From Hathewaya histolytica (GTDB lineage Bacteria > Bacillota > Clostridia > Clostridiales > Clostridiaceae): DNA of 64,000 nucleotides. The notes beneath the pieces are model-generated. The model was not told where the DNA came from and ran no database searches. It saw nothing but the letters and a program-made list of their open reading frames with translations. The translations under genes were made by a program, and so were the position numbers. Positions 43,078 through 52,215 of the stretch are shown here, in pieces. How positions within the stretch are numbered: position 1 is the stretch's first letter; each line of letters begins with the position of its first letter. The stretch spans positions 1,674,001 to 1,738,000 of the forward strand of contig NZ_LR590481.1 of assembly GCF_901482605.1 (NCBI RefSeq). The letters are read 5' to 3'.

Positions 43078-43665
43078 TTATTTTTGAATTTTAGCTTTTA
43101 CTATTAATCTTTTATTGCCTTTTTCTGTACAAGTTACAATGGTCATAACCTTCTCATTTTTAATTTGATCTAATACCCTAACTTCTGTAGGTTCTACTAT
43201 AAACTTTTTCTCTATCTTATATTTAAACTCCTTTGTTAATGTTCTTATATTTATATCATCTCCAACATTAACTTTATAAAGTTCATTCAAAAGCTCATTA
43301 TATATATGACTACTATGACCTGCTATAGAAAAGTTTCCTTCCTCTCCTGGCATTACTGAATCTGTAAAGTGTCCTACATAGTATCTAATTTGTTCTTTTT
43401 CAATACCCTCTACAATTACTGTTTTTAAGTTTATAGATGGAATTTGCATTATAGCTATGCCATCCCCAATATCTACTTTCCTTTTCTCTACAATCTTTTC
43501 TGAATTCTTATTTTTATTCCTAATATACTCTTTATTAAACTCTTTATCTAACTTATTAACTAGGTTAGATTCTTTCTTTTTAGAATAGAACTTCAATCCA
43601 AAAGATGATAACATAAGTATTATGCCAAATACAATTAATAAAGTAGATCCAATACCTCTTTTCAT
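43078..43665 (-). CDS. Sortase, class D-like, dedicated to the NEAT surface proteins
   Basis: 195-residue membrane-anchored transpeptidase. One N-terminal membrane segment (about residues 8-26), then the sortase beta barrel with catalytic His117 (AGHSSH), Cys179 (TIVTCT) and Arg186 (NKRLIV). Short length and motif context resemble class D enzymes; C. perfringens SrtD is known to accept LPQTGS. The two surface proteins of this cluster both carry LPQTG. It is the last gene of the heme cluster, 24 bp after the ATPase gene. It would cleave Thr-Gly in LPQTG and link the proteins to peptidoglycan. Confidence 0.88.
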   Translation of the reverse strand: MKRGIGSTLLIVFGIILMLSSFGLKFYSKKKESNLVNKLDKEFNKEYIRNKNKNSEKIVEKRKVDIGDGIAIMQIPSINLKTVIVEGIEKEQIRYYVGHFTDSVMPGEEGNFSIAGHSSHIYNELLNELYKVNVGDDINIRTLTKEFKYKIEKKFIVEPTEVRVLDQIKNEKVMTIVTCTEKGNKRLIVKAKIQK

Positions 43666-43689
43666 ACCTATTACCTTCTTATATAATTC

Positions 43690-44484
43690 TTATATAACTT
43701 CCTCTTTTCTATATACACCCTTAGGGATAAAGATAATTCTCTCACCTAGTTTATCCTTTAGTATATTCATATCTACATTATAAACATTTCTTATTAATGC
43801 TTGATCTAAAACTTCTTCCGGTTTACCCTCTGCTTGTATTTCCCCATCTTTTATAACTAAAACTCTACTACTATACTTTGCTGCTTGATTTAAATCATGT
43901 AAAACCATTATAACAGTTAGGTCTAGTTTCATATTTAGTTCTTTTACTAGTTCCAATATTTCAATTTGATTATTTATATCTAAATATGTAGTAGGCTCAT
44001 CTAATAGTAATATCTTAGGCTTTTGTGCAAGTGCCATGGCTATCCAAGCCCTTTGTCTTTCTCCCCCGGATATATTTATTATATTTTCATTCTCTAAATG
44101 TTTTAAATGAGTCTTTTCTATAGCCCAATCTATTATTTTTTCATCTTCTTTATCTAAAGTTTGAAACCAAGATTTATGAGGACTTCTTCCAAAACCTACT
44201 ATTTTTCTAATAGTCATATCTTTAGGTGTAGAGTTATGCTGAGATAAACAAGCCATTTCCTTTGCTATATCCCTATTACTCATATTCCAAAGTGACTTCT
44301 CATCTAAATAAGCAGTACCATGCATTGGCTTTAAAAGTTTGCCTATAGACTTTAAAATTGTAGATTTTCCAGAACCATTGGGACCTATTATAGTAACAAT
44401 CTCTCCTTTTTCAATATCTAAGTTAAAATCTTTAACTATAATCTTATTATCATATCCTATTGTAAAGTCATTTACCTTAAGCAT
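43690..44484 (-). CDS. Heme/iron ABC importer, ATP-binding protein
   Basis: 264-residue FecE/BtuD-type ATPase. Walker A GPNGSGKST (about residues 35-43), Q-loop, signature ISGGERQRAW, Walker B ILLLDEPTTYLD, and the switch His in MVLHDLNQAA. ATP hydrolysis drives the FecCD-type permease encoded immediately upstream, with which it overlaps by 8 bp. Context (NEAT proteins, lipoprotein binding protein, sortase) points to heme, but iron-siderophore or cobalamin cannot be excluded for this family. Confidence 0.9.
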   Translation of the reverse strand: MLKVNDFTIGYDNKIIVKDFNLDIEKGEIVTIIGPNGSGKSTILKSIGKLLKPMHGTAYLDEKSLWNMSNRDIAKEMACLSQHNSTPKDMTIRKIVGFGRSPHKSWFQTLDKEDEKIIDWAIEKTHLKHLENENIINISGGERQRAWIAMALAQKPKILLLDEPTTYLDINNQIEILELVKELNMKLDLTVIMVLHDLNQAAKYSSRVLVIKDGEIQAEGKPEEVLDQALIRNVYNVDMNILKDKLGERIIFIPKGVYRKEEVI

Positions 44485-45484
44485 TGGATTTTCTCCTCCT
44501 TAATAAGAATAAGAAAAATGGACCGCCTACCATAGACATTATTACTCCTACTGGTAATTCTATTGGTCTTGCTATAAACCTTGCTATGGTATCAGTCAAA
44601 AGAAGCAATATAGCCCCAACTACAGAACTCATTGGTATTAAAAATTTATGATCCGAACCTATTATCAACCTACATATATGGGGAACAATAAGCCCTATAA
44701 ATCCTATTATACCTACAACTGAAGTGCTAATACCTGCTAAAAAAACTGCAACTAAAGATATAAATATTCTAGTCCTATTAACATTAAGTCCTAAATTTGT
44801 AGCAACATCATCACCTAACGCTAAAATATTGGCACCCTTTATACAAAGGAAAGAAAGGATTATACCTATAAGAGTATATGGTACTATATATTTAACTTCT
44901 CTCCATCCTCTGTAGGCTAAACTTCCATTTATCCATAATAGTACTCCTTGAATTTTATCACTATTTAAAATAGACATAAGGGAAGTTGCCCCTAAAAATA
45001 TAGCATTAACAGCTACACCTGCTAATATTATTCTTAAGGAATTTAACCCATTATCCCATGAAAGTGCAAATACCATTACACAAGCTAAAATAGCTCCGAA
45101 AAAAGCCACTAATGGTAATATTCTATATAAATGCGGGAAATAAATCATTACCAAAATAGCAGCTAAGCTAGCTCCTGAAGAAACTCCTGTTATTCCAGGA
45201 TCCGCTAGTGGATTACCCATAACTGCTTGTAAAAGAACTCCTGATATAGATAAACTTGCTCCCACAAATATAGCAAGAATTATTCTAGGAAGTCTCATAT
45301 CCATAACTATACTTGCATTAATTTCATCACCTTTACCTAAAAATATATCAATTATATTACCTATAGATATATCAGCACTTCCTATACCAATAGTTAAAAT
45401 TGATAATATCGCTAATACTATAATACATAAAACTATTATCCATACTTTAGTACTATCCTTTATTTTCGCCATACGTTTCATCAT
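44477..45484 (-). CDS. Heme/iron ABC importer, permease (FecCD/BtuC family)
   Basis: 335-residue membrane protein with about ten hydrophobic segments. FecCD signatures: MRLPRIILAIFVGASLSISGVLLQAVMGNPLADPGITGVSSGA, GIIGFIGLIVPHICRLIIGSDHKFLIP, and the C-terminal PIELPVGVIMSMVGGPFFLFLL. It forms the homodimeric channel of a type II importer. It is 8 bp downstream of the binding-protein gene and overlaps the ATPase gene. ATG at 45484 (or 45481) follows GGAGAA. Confidence 0.92.
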   Translation of the reverse strand: MMKRMAKIKDSTKVWIIVLCIIVLAILSILTIGIGSADISIGNIIDIFLGKGDEINASIVMDMRLPRIILAIFVGASLSISGVLLQAVMGNPLADPGITGVSSGASLAAILVMIYFPHLYRILPLVAFFGAILACVMVFALSWDNGLNSLRIILAGVAVNAIFLGATSLMSILNSDKIQGVLLWINGSLAYRGWREVKYIVPYTLIGIILSFLCIKGANILALGDDVATNLGLNVNRTRIFISLVAVFLAGISTSVVGIIGFIGLIVPHICRLIIGSDHKFLIPMSSVVGAILLLLTDTIARFIARPIELPVGVIMSMVGGPFFLFLLRRRKSNA

Positions 45485-45492
45485 TCTCCCAA

Positions 45493-46389
45493 TTATTTAT
45501 ATAAATAATCCTTCATTTTTTCTAGTGATTCTGTTATATTTATATCTCCAGTAACTCCAAAAACTTTTGGATCTAAATCATATATTCTATTTTCTTTTAC
45601 GGCCTTAAATTTTTTCCACTGAGGATTTATCTTAAATTCATTTTCTGTTTGTTTTTTAGCCTCGTCTATATATCCATGGTACATTCTAAAAATCACATCT
45701 GGATTTTCTTTCAATGCCGTTTCTAAAGAAAAAGGAACATATTGTCCTTTCATATTGGCTTTACTTGCTATATTTTCTCCTCCAAGTTTATTAATAAGGC
45801 TACCAGCAAAAGAATTTTCACTTGCTAGCATAAAGTGTCCTGGCGCACCAAATAAAATCATAACTTTTATCTTTTTGTTTCCACTTGTTCCATCCAGTAT
45901 ACTTTTTTCTTTTTTATTTATACTTTCAAGGATTTTTTTCCCTTTCTCTTCTTTGTTATATTTTTTAGATATATCGTTTATAGTTTTTTTTACAGAATCA
46001 TAAGAGTCCAAATCGCAATATTCTACATTTAAACCACTCGATTTTAGTTTATCTCCTATAATTTCTTGTAAAGCTCCTGATGTCATATAAACATCGCTCT
46101 TTAATGCCTTTATTTTTTCTAAATCAGGATTCATGGGTAATCCTACTTCAGGAATATCTTTTATCTTATCTGATATACCATATTGAGTGCTTGCTCTTCC
46201 AACCATTTTAATATCTAAATTTGATAAAATTTCTGCAACAGCTATGCTTCCTGCAACTATTCTAGGCTCTTTAATGTCTTTTAAAGGCTTATTAATAGTC
46301 TCTTTAGATACTTCTTTATTTGGATTTCCACAAGAAATTAAGTTAAAACTTATTAAGAATACCGAAATTAGAGCTAAAAACTTTTTCAT
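45493..46389 (-). CDS. Heme/iron ABC importer, substrate-binding lipoprotein
   Basis: 298 residues. Start set at 46389 (MKKFLALISVFLI) because GAGGAGG lies 9 bases upstream; the longer frame begins inside the ribosome site. Lipoprotein signal with lipobox FNLISC, then a type III (BtuF/IsdE-like) binding fold: PRIVAGSIAVAEILSNLDIKMVGR, GLPMNPDLEKIKALKSDVYMTSG, and a second lobe with KIKVMILFGAPGHFMLASENSFAGSLINKLGGENIA. Such proteins hand heme or ferric siderophores to the FecCD permease. It follows the two NEAT genes, making an IsdE-like role likely. Confidence 0.9.
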   Translation of the reverse strand: MKKFLALISVFLISFNLISCGNPNKEVSKETINKPLKDIKEPRIVAGSIAVAEILSNLDIKMVGRASTQYGISDKIKDIPEVGLPMNPDLEKIKALKSDVYMTSGALQEIIGDKLKSSGLNVEYCDLDSYDSVKKTINDISKKYNKEEKGKKILESINKKEKSILDGTSGNKKIKVMILFGAPGHFMLASENSFAGSLINKLGGENIASKANMKGQYVPFSLETALKENPDVIFRMYHGYIDEAKKQTENEFKINPQWKKFKAVKENRIYDLDPKVFGVTGDINITESLEKMKDYLYK

Positions 46390-46421
46390 ATAATACAGCC
46401 TCCTCATAATCTAATAAAATG

Positions 46422-46466
46422 AAACTCTGCTTTAAAAGAGTTATAGTCTTCTTAAAACAGAGTTTT
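46422..46466 (-). terminator. Hairpin between the NEAT genes and the importer genes
   Basis: Arms AAACTCTGTTTTAA / TTAAAGCAGAGTTT on the minus strand, followed by CATTTTATT. The weak T-run suggests partial termination, lowering importer expression relative to the surface proteins. Confidence 0.55.
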
Positions 46467-46479
46467 AATTTAAAATAGT

Positions 46480-47196
46480 TTACTTTCTTCTTTTAAATAA
46501 CATAGCTCCAATTATTGTACTTAACCCACCTACTACAAATAAATTACTACTTTTTATTGGCAGTCCTGTTTGAGGCAACTCTTTTGCATTACTTTTAGCT
46601 ACTCCCTTATTACTTTTTTTACCTTCTACATTTTTTGTGTTTTTCTCAGTATTACCATTACTTTTATCTTCTTTATTCTCTTTATCAGATATTTTTTGCA
46701 TATCATCCTTAAGTTTTGTCCTAAATGAAACTTCTGTATTTCCCATAGGTTCTATATTGGCGCGAAATTTGATATTAGATTTTGTACTTGGTATTGAAAA
46801 TTTTAAAGTGGCTACCTTATTTTCATTATCATGTTTTATAAGTTTATAATCCACATTAGAATTATCTACAGAAACCTTTATATTCTTCATCCAATCATTT
46901 CTCATAATCTTAATACCAATGCTTATATTTCCATCCTTAACATCTATTACAGCATTACTATCAACGTATTGACCTGCCATGGATAATTCATCACTTTTTT
47001 CTTTTAAAGTCTGAATTCCTACGTTATACTTTCCATCTTTAAGTTTATTGTTCTGTATAGCAATTACACTAATTAAATTACCTGCTGGATTTGCAACTTT
47101 TTTATTCATATCCATAGCAAAAGCCTTCTTAGATGGAATTAATATACTAGCCACTAAAGCTGTAGTTAATGTAATCTTTATAAATTTACTCTTCAT
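46480..47196 (-). CDS. Single-NEAT surface protein with LPQTG anchor
   Basis: 238 residues. Signal peptide cleaved about residue 27 (KKAFA), one NEAT domain (about 52-165: KDGKYNVGIQTLKEKSDELSMAGQYV to NIEPMGNTEVSFRTKL), an Asn/Lys/Glu-rich wall-spanning linker, then LPQTG at 207-211, a hydrophobic stretch and a KRRK tail. NEAT domains bind heme or hemoproteins at the Gram-positive surface. Met73 and Met151 occupy the heme-pocket positions; the canonical YxxxY is absent. Its start codon overlaps the end of the large NEAT-LRR gene by 11 bp, so the two are co-translated. Confidence 0.92.
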   Translation of the reverse strand: MKSKFIKITLTTALVASILIPSKKAFAMDMNKKVANPAGNLISVIAIQNNKLKDGKYNVGIQTLKEKSDELSMAGQYVDSNAVIDVKDGNISIGIKIMRNDWMKNIKVSVDNSNVDYKLIKHDNENKVATLKFSIPSTKSNIKFRANIEPMGNTEVSFRTKLKDDMQKISDKENKEDKSNGNTEKNTKNVEGKKSNKGVAKSNAKELPQTGLPIKSSNLFVVGGLSTIIGAMLFKRRK

Positions 47197-50100
47197 TTTT
47201 CTTTTCTCCTTTTACATATTTCTTCTTTAATGAAACTCCTACACCAGACATTAATAAACCTAAAGTTCCTAAAATCCCTGTATTAATAGGCAATCCCGTT
47301 TGAGGTAATTTTTTTATCATTTTATCATTTTTAGAAGCTTTTGTTGTTTCTTTTAATTTTAAAGGATCTACATTTACTAGCTCTTTCATATTTAAATTAT
47401 CTTTTTCTAGGTCATCTTTTTTACCTTTAGAACTTTTGTTATTAAGCTCCTCATATCCCTTAATAAGTTTTAAAGTATTTTCCATAGGTTTAATTCTAAA
47501 TGAAACCTTAGAATTACCCATTGGAGCTACATTCATAGTTAACATCACTTCAGAATTTAAACCTGCTACTTCAAATTTAACTCTACTTACTTCTTCACCA
47601 TTTTTATTTTTAGACTTGTCCATCACAGTAGGAATAATTTCCTTACCATCTACCTTAGCTCTTAGATTTTTCATCCAATCACTTCTATCTATAGTTACTA
47701 CTAAATATTTTTTTCCATCTTTAACTTCATAATTTACTTCTTTTACATATTGACCTGCCATAGATGGTTCATTACTATTTTCTTTTAATGTTCTAAAGTT
47801 CACATTATATAATCCATCTTTAATCTTATTTTCCTGCGATTTTACATCTGGTTTTGATTGTGGTTTTATATCTGGCTTTGTCCCAGGTTTTGGTTCTGGC
47901 TTTTGATTTTCTTTTCCATTACCATCTATTTTATTATCTTTTATTTCTTGCAATGAATCTTTCTGTACAGCCAACCTAAACCCTATTTTTGCATTACCCA
48001 TAGGTACTACATTCATATGTAAGTACACCTTTGAGTCTATACTTCCTATTTCAAATTTTACTTCAGTTTTTTCATCCCCATTTTCATTCTTTTCTATGAC
48101 TTTAACTTCAGGAACTACGTCTTTGTCATCTACTTTAACCGATATATTTTTTAGCCACTCACCTTTATCTAAAGTTACTACTAAGTACTTCTTGCCATCC
48201 TTAACTTCATAATTTGCTTCTTTTACATATTGACTTGCCATAGATGGTTCATCACTATTTTCTTTTAATACTCTAAATTTAGTACTATATAAACCATCTT
48301 TTTGTAATCTATCTTCTGGTTTTGGTTGTGGTTTTTCTTCTTCTTTGCTAGCTACAGCTTTTGCTATATCAGTAAATATGATATTCTTATATGATCCGTT
48401 ACCTGCATAAACTGATTTAATAATTCTATATTCATCCCCATGTTTCATATTCCCATCTTCATAAGAATATTTTGTATCTAATTCTTCATCAGTAGAGTTA
48501 CTTTTTATGGTAACGTACTTCCCATTAGAATTTTTCTTTTGCAACTCTGTTTTAATTGTCCAATCATATCCTTTGTCATTTAAAAGTTCCTTAGCTGATC
48601 TATCCTTTAAATATATTTTATACTCTTGAGCGGTTTTCGGAATCTTCTCACCATTGTAAGTATTCGGTGTTCTTATCCAACAAAGAAGATCTAAAACTGA
48701 TAAATCATAATTACTATTTATTTTGCCATCTTTTGCAGTCAGGCTTAAATTTGCTCCTAGTTTCTGTGGATAAAATCTTTCACTCTTCTTATCTATATAC
48801 TTCTTATAAGTATCAGGTATATTTGTTATCCTATTTAAAGATACATCAAATATTAATAATTTAGGGATATTCTTATAAACATCATCTGGTATAGAAGTTA
48901 TTTGATTATCACTAAGGTTCAGATTAGTTAGATTTTGGAGATTTTTAAATATACTTGGATGTATTTCTTTAATATAATTATTTGACAAATCTAAATCGCT
49001 TAACATTCTTAATTCTGCAACTTCTTTAGGTATGCTTTCGATTTTATTTTCATTAATAGATAATCTACTAAGATTTTTCAAATTATGAATTCCTGCAGGA
49101 ATATTTTCTATTTGGTTTTCATAAATATATAACCCGTTTAAAGAGGATAACTTATTAAAAATATTATCTGGCAATCTTCTTAAGTTATTTTTTGAAAGCC
49201 CCAAACTTTTTAATTTGCTCAAATTATCAAATATATGCTCAGGTAACTCAGTAATTTTATTATTACCTATACTTAACTCCTCAGTTAAATTGCCTAAATT
49301 ATCAAATATTCCTTCTGGCAGTTCACTAATGAGGTTTGTTGAAAGTCCTAAAGTATTTAGATTTTTTAATTTATCAAATATACCTTTAGGAAGTTTATTT
49401 ATCTTATTACCATTTAAATATAAAACCTTTAAATTTGTTAAATTATCAAAAACTCCTTTAGGTAATTCTTTAATTTGATTTCCATTTAGATACAATTCAG
49501 TAACATCAGCACCTAGCTTACTAAGTATAGAAATATCACTTATTCCTAAATCAGATAAATCTATTGTACCTTGTGCCTCTGAAAGTTCTTTTGAAGATAC
49601 TATTCCATCTTTATCTTTATCCAAGCCGTTTCTTATTAAAGCTTCGTTTAAAACCTTATTATCTTCCTTAACTTTTTTATATTCTTCAAAGCCTTTCCAG
49701 CCTGATTCAATATTTTTATCAAATACAAATTTTACTTTTGTATATTTCTCATGATTACCAATATCACTCTTTTGTCCTCCCATAGCACTTACAAGAACTC
49801 CTCCTATATGAGGTATGCTTAGATCTGAAATTTCGGTTTCAAAAGTTTGCATCATATACTCTCCAGAAACAGTAGGTTCTCCTTGTGGAGTTGACTTACT
49901 CTCTGCAAATACTCCATTACTTTCAATACGAAAATCATATAACATGTTGGCATTGCAAATATTAAGCCAAGTTAATTTAGCCTTCCCATCCTTAACCTGA
50001 AGTTTTACGTTTTTATCAAAGAATCCTCCTAGCATAGACGTATCTTTCGGATTATCTAATTTATAAGCTTGAAAATTTACAGTATAAACTCCGTCAGCAA

Positions 50101-51232
50101 TTTTGTTTTTTGACTCATCCTTAATATTTTCTCCTGGTTTGTTTTCAGGCTTGCTATTTCCGCCAATAGGTAGATTTGAATCTGATTTGTCTTCATTATA
50201 TTCCTTTATTAATTTCAGGGTATCTCTTTCTAAAGAGAGATCAAATGATACATTCATATCAAAAAATAATGGATTTACAGTCATTTTAAATGTAACTTTT
50301 GAATCTAAATCTGCTACTTCAAATTTTACTTTCCCCTTTTTACCCTTATCTGTTTTTTCAATTTCTGTTGTTGCATCTTTTCCATCTACTATTACTTTAA
50401 TATTTTTCATAATATCAAAGGAAGTAAAATTGGTTATTAAATGTTTTTTTCCATCTTTTATTTCATACTCTACCTTTTCTAAATAACTATTTGACATTGA
50501 TACTTGACTTGAACTTTCTTTTAATGCCTTTCCTTTTAATTCATATAACCCTTCTTTTACCACCTCTATATTGGTTCCTGGTTTCATCTCTGAATTTGGA
50601 TTTGGCTTCACATTTGGTTTTGTTTCTGATTTTACTTCTGAACTTGGATTCGGTTGTACGTCTGGTTTTGTGTTTTGTGTTTCCTTTGAAACAGCTTCTT
50701 TATATTCCTTTACTAATTTAAGTGTACCTTTTTCTGGCACTACCCTAAATGCAACACTTGCATTTCCCATCGGCACTACATTCATGTGTAATACTAACTT
50801 TGAATCAAAATTCTCAACTTCAAATTTTATTTTCCCTTTTTGTTCACCTTTACCATCACTAGTTCCTTTTTTAACTATATCTGTTAAATTAGGTTTTACT
50901 TCCTTCCCGTCTATGGACACTGATATATTTTTCATCCAATCTATGCTATCCAATGAAAATATAAAAAATTTTTTACCATCTTTAATTTCGTAATTTACTT
51001 TTTCTAAATAACCTCCTGCCATAGATGGAGAATCACTTTTTTCTTGTAATGTTTTTACTGATACTTCATATAATCCACTTTTTTCTTTGACTTCATTAAT
51101 ATTTTTTACTGTAGCTTTTGCTATATTATTCTCTTGAGCGTATACTGGCATTGAAATAATTGTGTTCCCTAAAGTAGCAATATTAGTTAAAATCACTAAC
51201 ATCGCAACTCTTTTAGATAAACTTTTATTCAT
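47186..51232 (-). CDS. Large NEAT-LRR surface protein with LPQTG anchor (IlsA/Hal-like)
   Basis: 1348-residue wall-anchored protein. Order: signal peptide (to about 32); NEAT1 52-178; Pro/Lys/Asn spacer; NEAT2 227-345; NEAT3, more divergent, 378-515; an EF-hand-like DKDKDGIVSSKEL (539-550); about ten leucine-rich repeats 556-810 of the LPxxIFDNLxxLxxLxLxxNxI kind; a beta-rich domain 825-957; NEAT4 977-1098; NEAT5 1137-1258; LPQTG 1309-1313, hydrophobic segment and basic tail. The NEAT-plus-LRR combination recalls Bacillus cereus IlsA and B. anthracis Hal, which take heme from hemoglobin. ATG at 51232 after GGGGGTAAA. First gene of the heme cluster. Confidence 0.93.
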   Translation of the reverse strand: MNKSLSKRVAMLVILTNIATLGNTIISMPVYAQENNIAKATVKNINEVKEKSGLYEVSVKTLQEKSDSPSMAGGYLEKVNYEIKDGKKFFIFSLDSIDWMKNISVSIDGKEVKPNLTDIVKKGTSDGKGEQKGKIKFEVENFDSKLVLHMNVVPMGNASVAFRVVPEKGTLKLVKEYKEAVSKETQNTKPDVQPNPSSEVKSETKPNVKPNPNSEMKPGTNIEVVKEGLYELKGKALKESSSQVSMSNSYLEKVEYEIKDGKKHLITNFTSFDIMKNIKVIVDGKDATTEIEKTDKGKKGKVKFEVADLDSKVTFKMTVNPLFFDMNVSFDLSLERDTLKLIKEYNEDKSDSNLPIGGNSKPENKPGENIKDESKNKIADGVYTVNFQAYKLDNPKDTSMLGGFFDKNVKLQVKDGKAKLTWLNICNANMLYDFRIESNGVFAESKSTPQGEPTVSGEYMMQTFETEISDLSIPHIGGVLVSAMGGQKSDIGNHEKYTKVKFVFDKNIESGWKGFEEYKKVKEDNKVLNEALIRNGLDKDKDGIVSSKELSEAQGTIDLSDLGISDISILSKLGADVTELYLNGNQIKELPKGVFDNLTNLKVLYLNGNKINKLPKGIFDKLKNLNTLGLSTNLISELPEGIFDNLGNLTEELSIGNNKITELPEHIFDNLSKLKSLGLSKNNLRRLPDNIFNKLSSLNGLYIYENQIENIPAGIHNLKNLSRLSINENKIESIPKEVAELRMLSDLDLSNNYIKEIHPSIFKNLQNLTNLNLSDNQITSIPDDVYKNIPKLLIFDVSLNRITNIPDTYKKYIDKKSERFYPQKLGANLSLTAKDGKINSNYDLSVLDLLCWIRTPNTYNGEKIPKTAQEYKIYLKDRSAKELLNDKGYDWTIKTELQKKNSNGKYVTIKSNSTDEELDTKYSYEDGNMKHGDEYRIIKSVYAGNGSYKNIIFTDIAKAVASKEEEKPQPKPEDRLQKDGLYSTKFRVLKENSDEPSMASQYVKEANYEVKDGKKYLVVTLDKGEWLKNISVKVDDKDVVPEVKVIEKNENGDEKTEVKFEIGSIDSKVYLHMNVVPMGNAKIGFRLAVQKDSLQEIKDNKIDGNGKENQKPEPKPGTKPDIKPQSKPDVKSQENKIKDGLYNVNFRTLKENSNEPSMAGQYVKEVNYEVKDGKKYLVVTIDRSDWMKNLRAKVDGKEIIPTVMDKSKNKNGEEVSRVKFEVAGLNSEVMLTMNVAPMGNSKVSFRIKPMENTLKLIKGYEELNNKSSKGKKDDLEKDNLNMKELVNVDPLKLKETTKASKNDKMIKKLPQTGLPINTGILGTLGLLMSGVGVSLKKKYVKGEKKNEE

Positions 51233-51265
51233 TATTTTACCCCCGTTTAATTAAATTTACTTGTA

Positions 51266-51288
51266 TTATGAAAGCTTTTCATTATGAC
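51266..51288. promoter_or_regulatory. Inverted repeat upstream of the NEAT-heme cluster
   Basis: ATTATGAAAGCTTTTCATTAT-type near-perfect dyad (about 21 bp) about 35 bp before the start codon of the large NEAT gene. It could be the operator for iron or heme control, since no convincing Fur 7-1-7 box was found in the 480-bp upstream region. No other gene-like feature lies between 51233 and 51670. Confidence 0.35.
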
Positions 51289-51670
51289 ATAACTATTTAA
51301 GATTTAATCCCTAAATTTAATTTGAAATTTTTGTTCATCTATTTTCCTCCCAAATAAAATTTTTATATCCCTTTATATTTTCGTATTTCATTTTATTGTA
51401 ATTACTAATAATTTTCAATTGATTTCTCAATTCAATTAATATTAATTTTTATTTGCACCTTAGCTTAACTAAGTATCCATCTATGTTCTCGCAAGTTAAA
51501 AATTTATATATTATATTATAAAAATTCTTGTTTTTTTATTGAAAACACCTTGTTTTTTAGTTTATATACCCCTTATTTAACTGGCTAAAATACCACGTAT
51601 TTTATAAATTAGAAAGGCTATATCATAATAGAAATATTTCTATGTACAATAGTACCTTTTATTTTTGGAT

Positions 51671-51708
51671 AATGAAAAAAGCCGATTCCTAAGAACCAGC
51701 TTTTTTCA
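51671..51708 (-). terminator. Terminator of the YgbA-like gene
   Basis: Hairpin GAAAAAAGCTGGTTC / GAATCGGCTTTTTTC on the minus strand just after the stop. Confidence 0.85.
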
Positions 51709-51712
51709 TTAT

Positions 51713-52033
51713 TTATTTAGGTTTATACTTAAATCCATCTATAAAATGTGCAATAACTATTTTGGGATTATGTAATAACATTCTAGGCCCTGAATATTTC
51801 ATAACTTCTGTCATCCTGTCTTTCATTTCCTTTTTATAGCAATGAGTTTTACAACTATCACAGTTTGGCTTATTATTTCCGTACCTACATTTATTAAGAC
51901 GTAAATAAGCGTATTCTAACAATTCTTCACATTGGTCACATAATTCCCCCTTAGTATTATGTTTTTTCTTACAATAAAACTCAACCATTATTTTTATAAC
52001 TTTTTTTTGTTTATTAATCCTTGTAGTTTTCAT
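51713..52033 (-). CDS. Nitrous-oxide-stimulated-promoter family protein (YgbA-like)
   Basis: 106-residue small cysteine-rich protein. Family segments: FYCKKKHNTKGELCDQCEELLEYAYLRLNKCRYGNNKPNCDSCKTHCYKKEMKDRMTEVMKYSGPRMLLHNP. At least seven cysteines in CxxC-like spacing suggest a metal or Fe-S site. In E. coli the homolog YgbA is induced by nitric oxide through NsrR and supports growth during nitrosative stress. The frame could also start at the internal Met16 (MVEFYCKKKH). ATG at 52033 follows AGGAGA. Single gene. Confidence 0.85.
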   Translation of the reverse strand: MKTTRINKQKKVIKIMVEFYCKKKHNTKGELCDQCEELLEYAYLRLNKCRYGNNKPNCDSCKTHCYKKEMKDRMTEVMKYSGPRMLLHNPKIVIAHFIDGFKYKPK

Positions 52034-52215
52034 TTATTATCTCCTTGTATTTTATATATCTATAAAATACTCTAAATTATACAAATAATCAAACTCTATA
52101 GTACTAGGCATAAAAATCAATCAATTATTACTTATATTTAAATACTAGGAACACATATGCTCATAATAAGTTCTCGCTTTTTATCCTTCAATACCTTGTT
52201 TAATCCTGGCTATTT

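Noticed and set aside
51233-51670. Fur box in front of the NEAT cluster
   Set aside because: No 7-1-7 site with fewer than about four mismatches seen; only a different inverted repeat.
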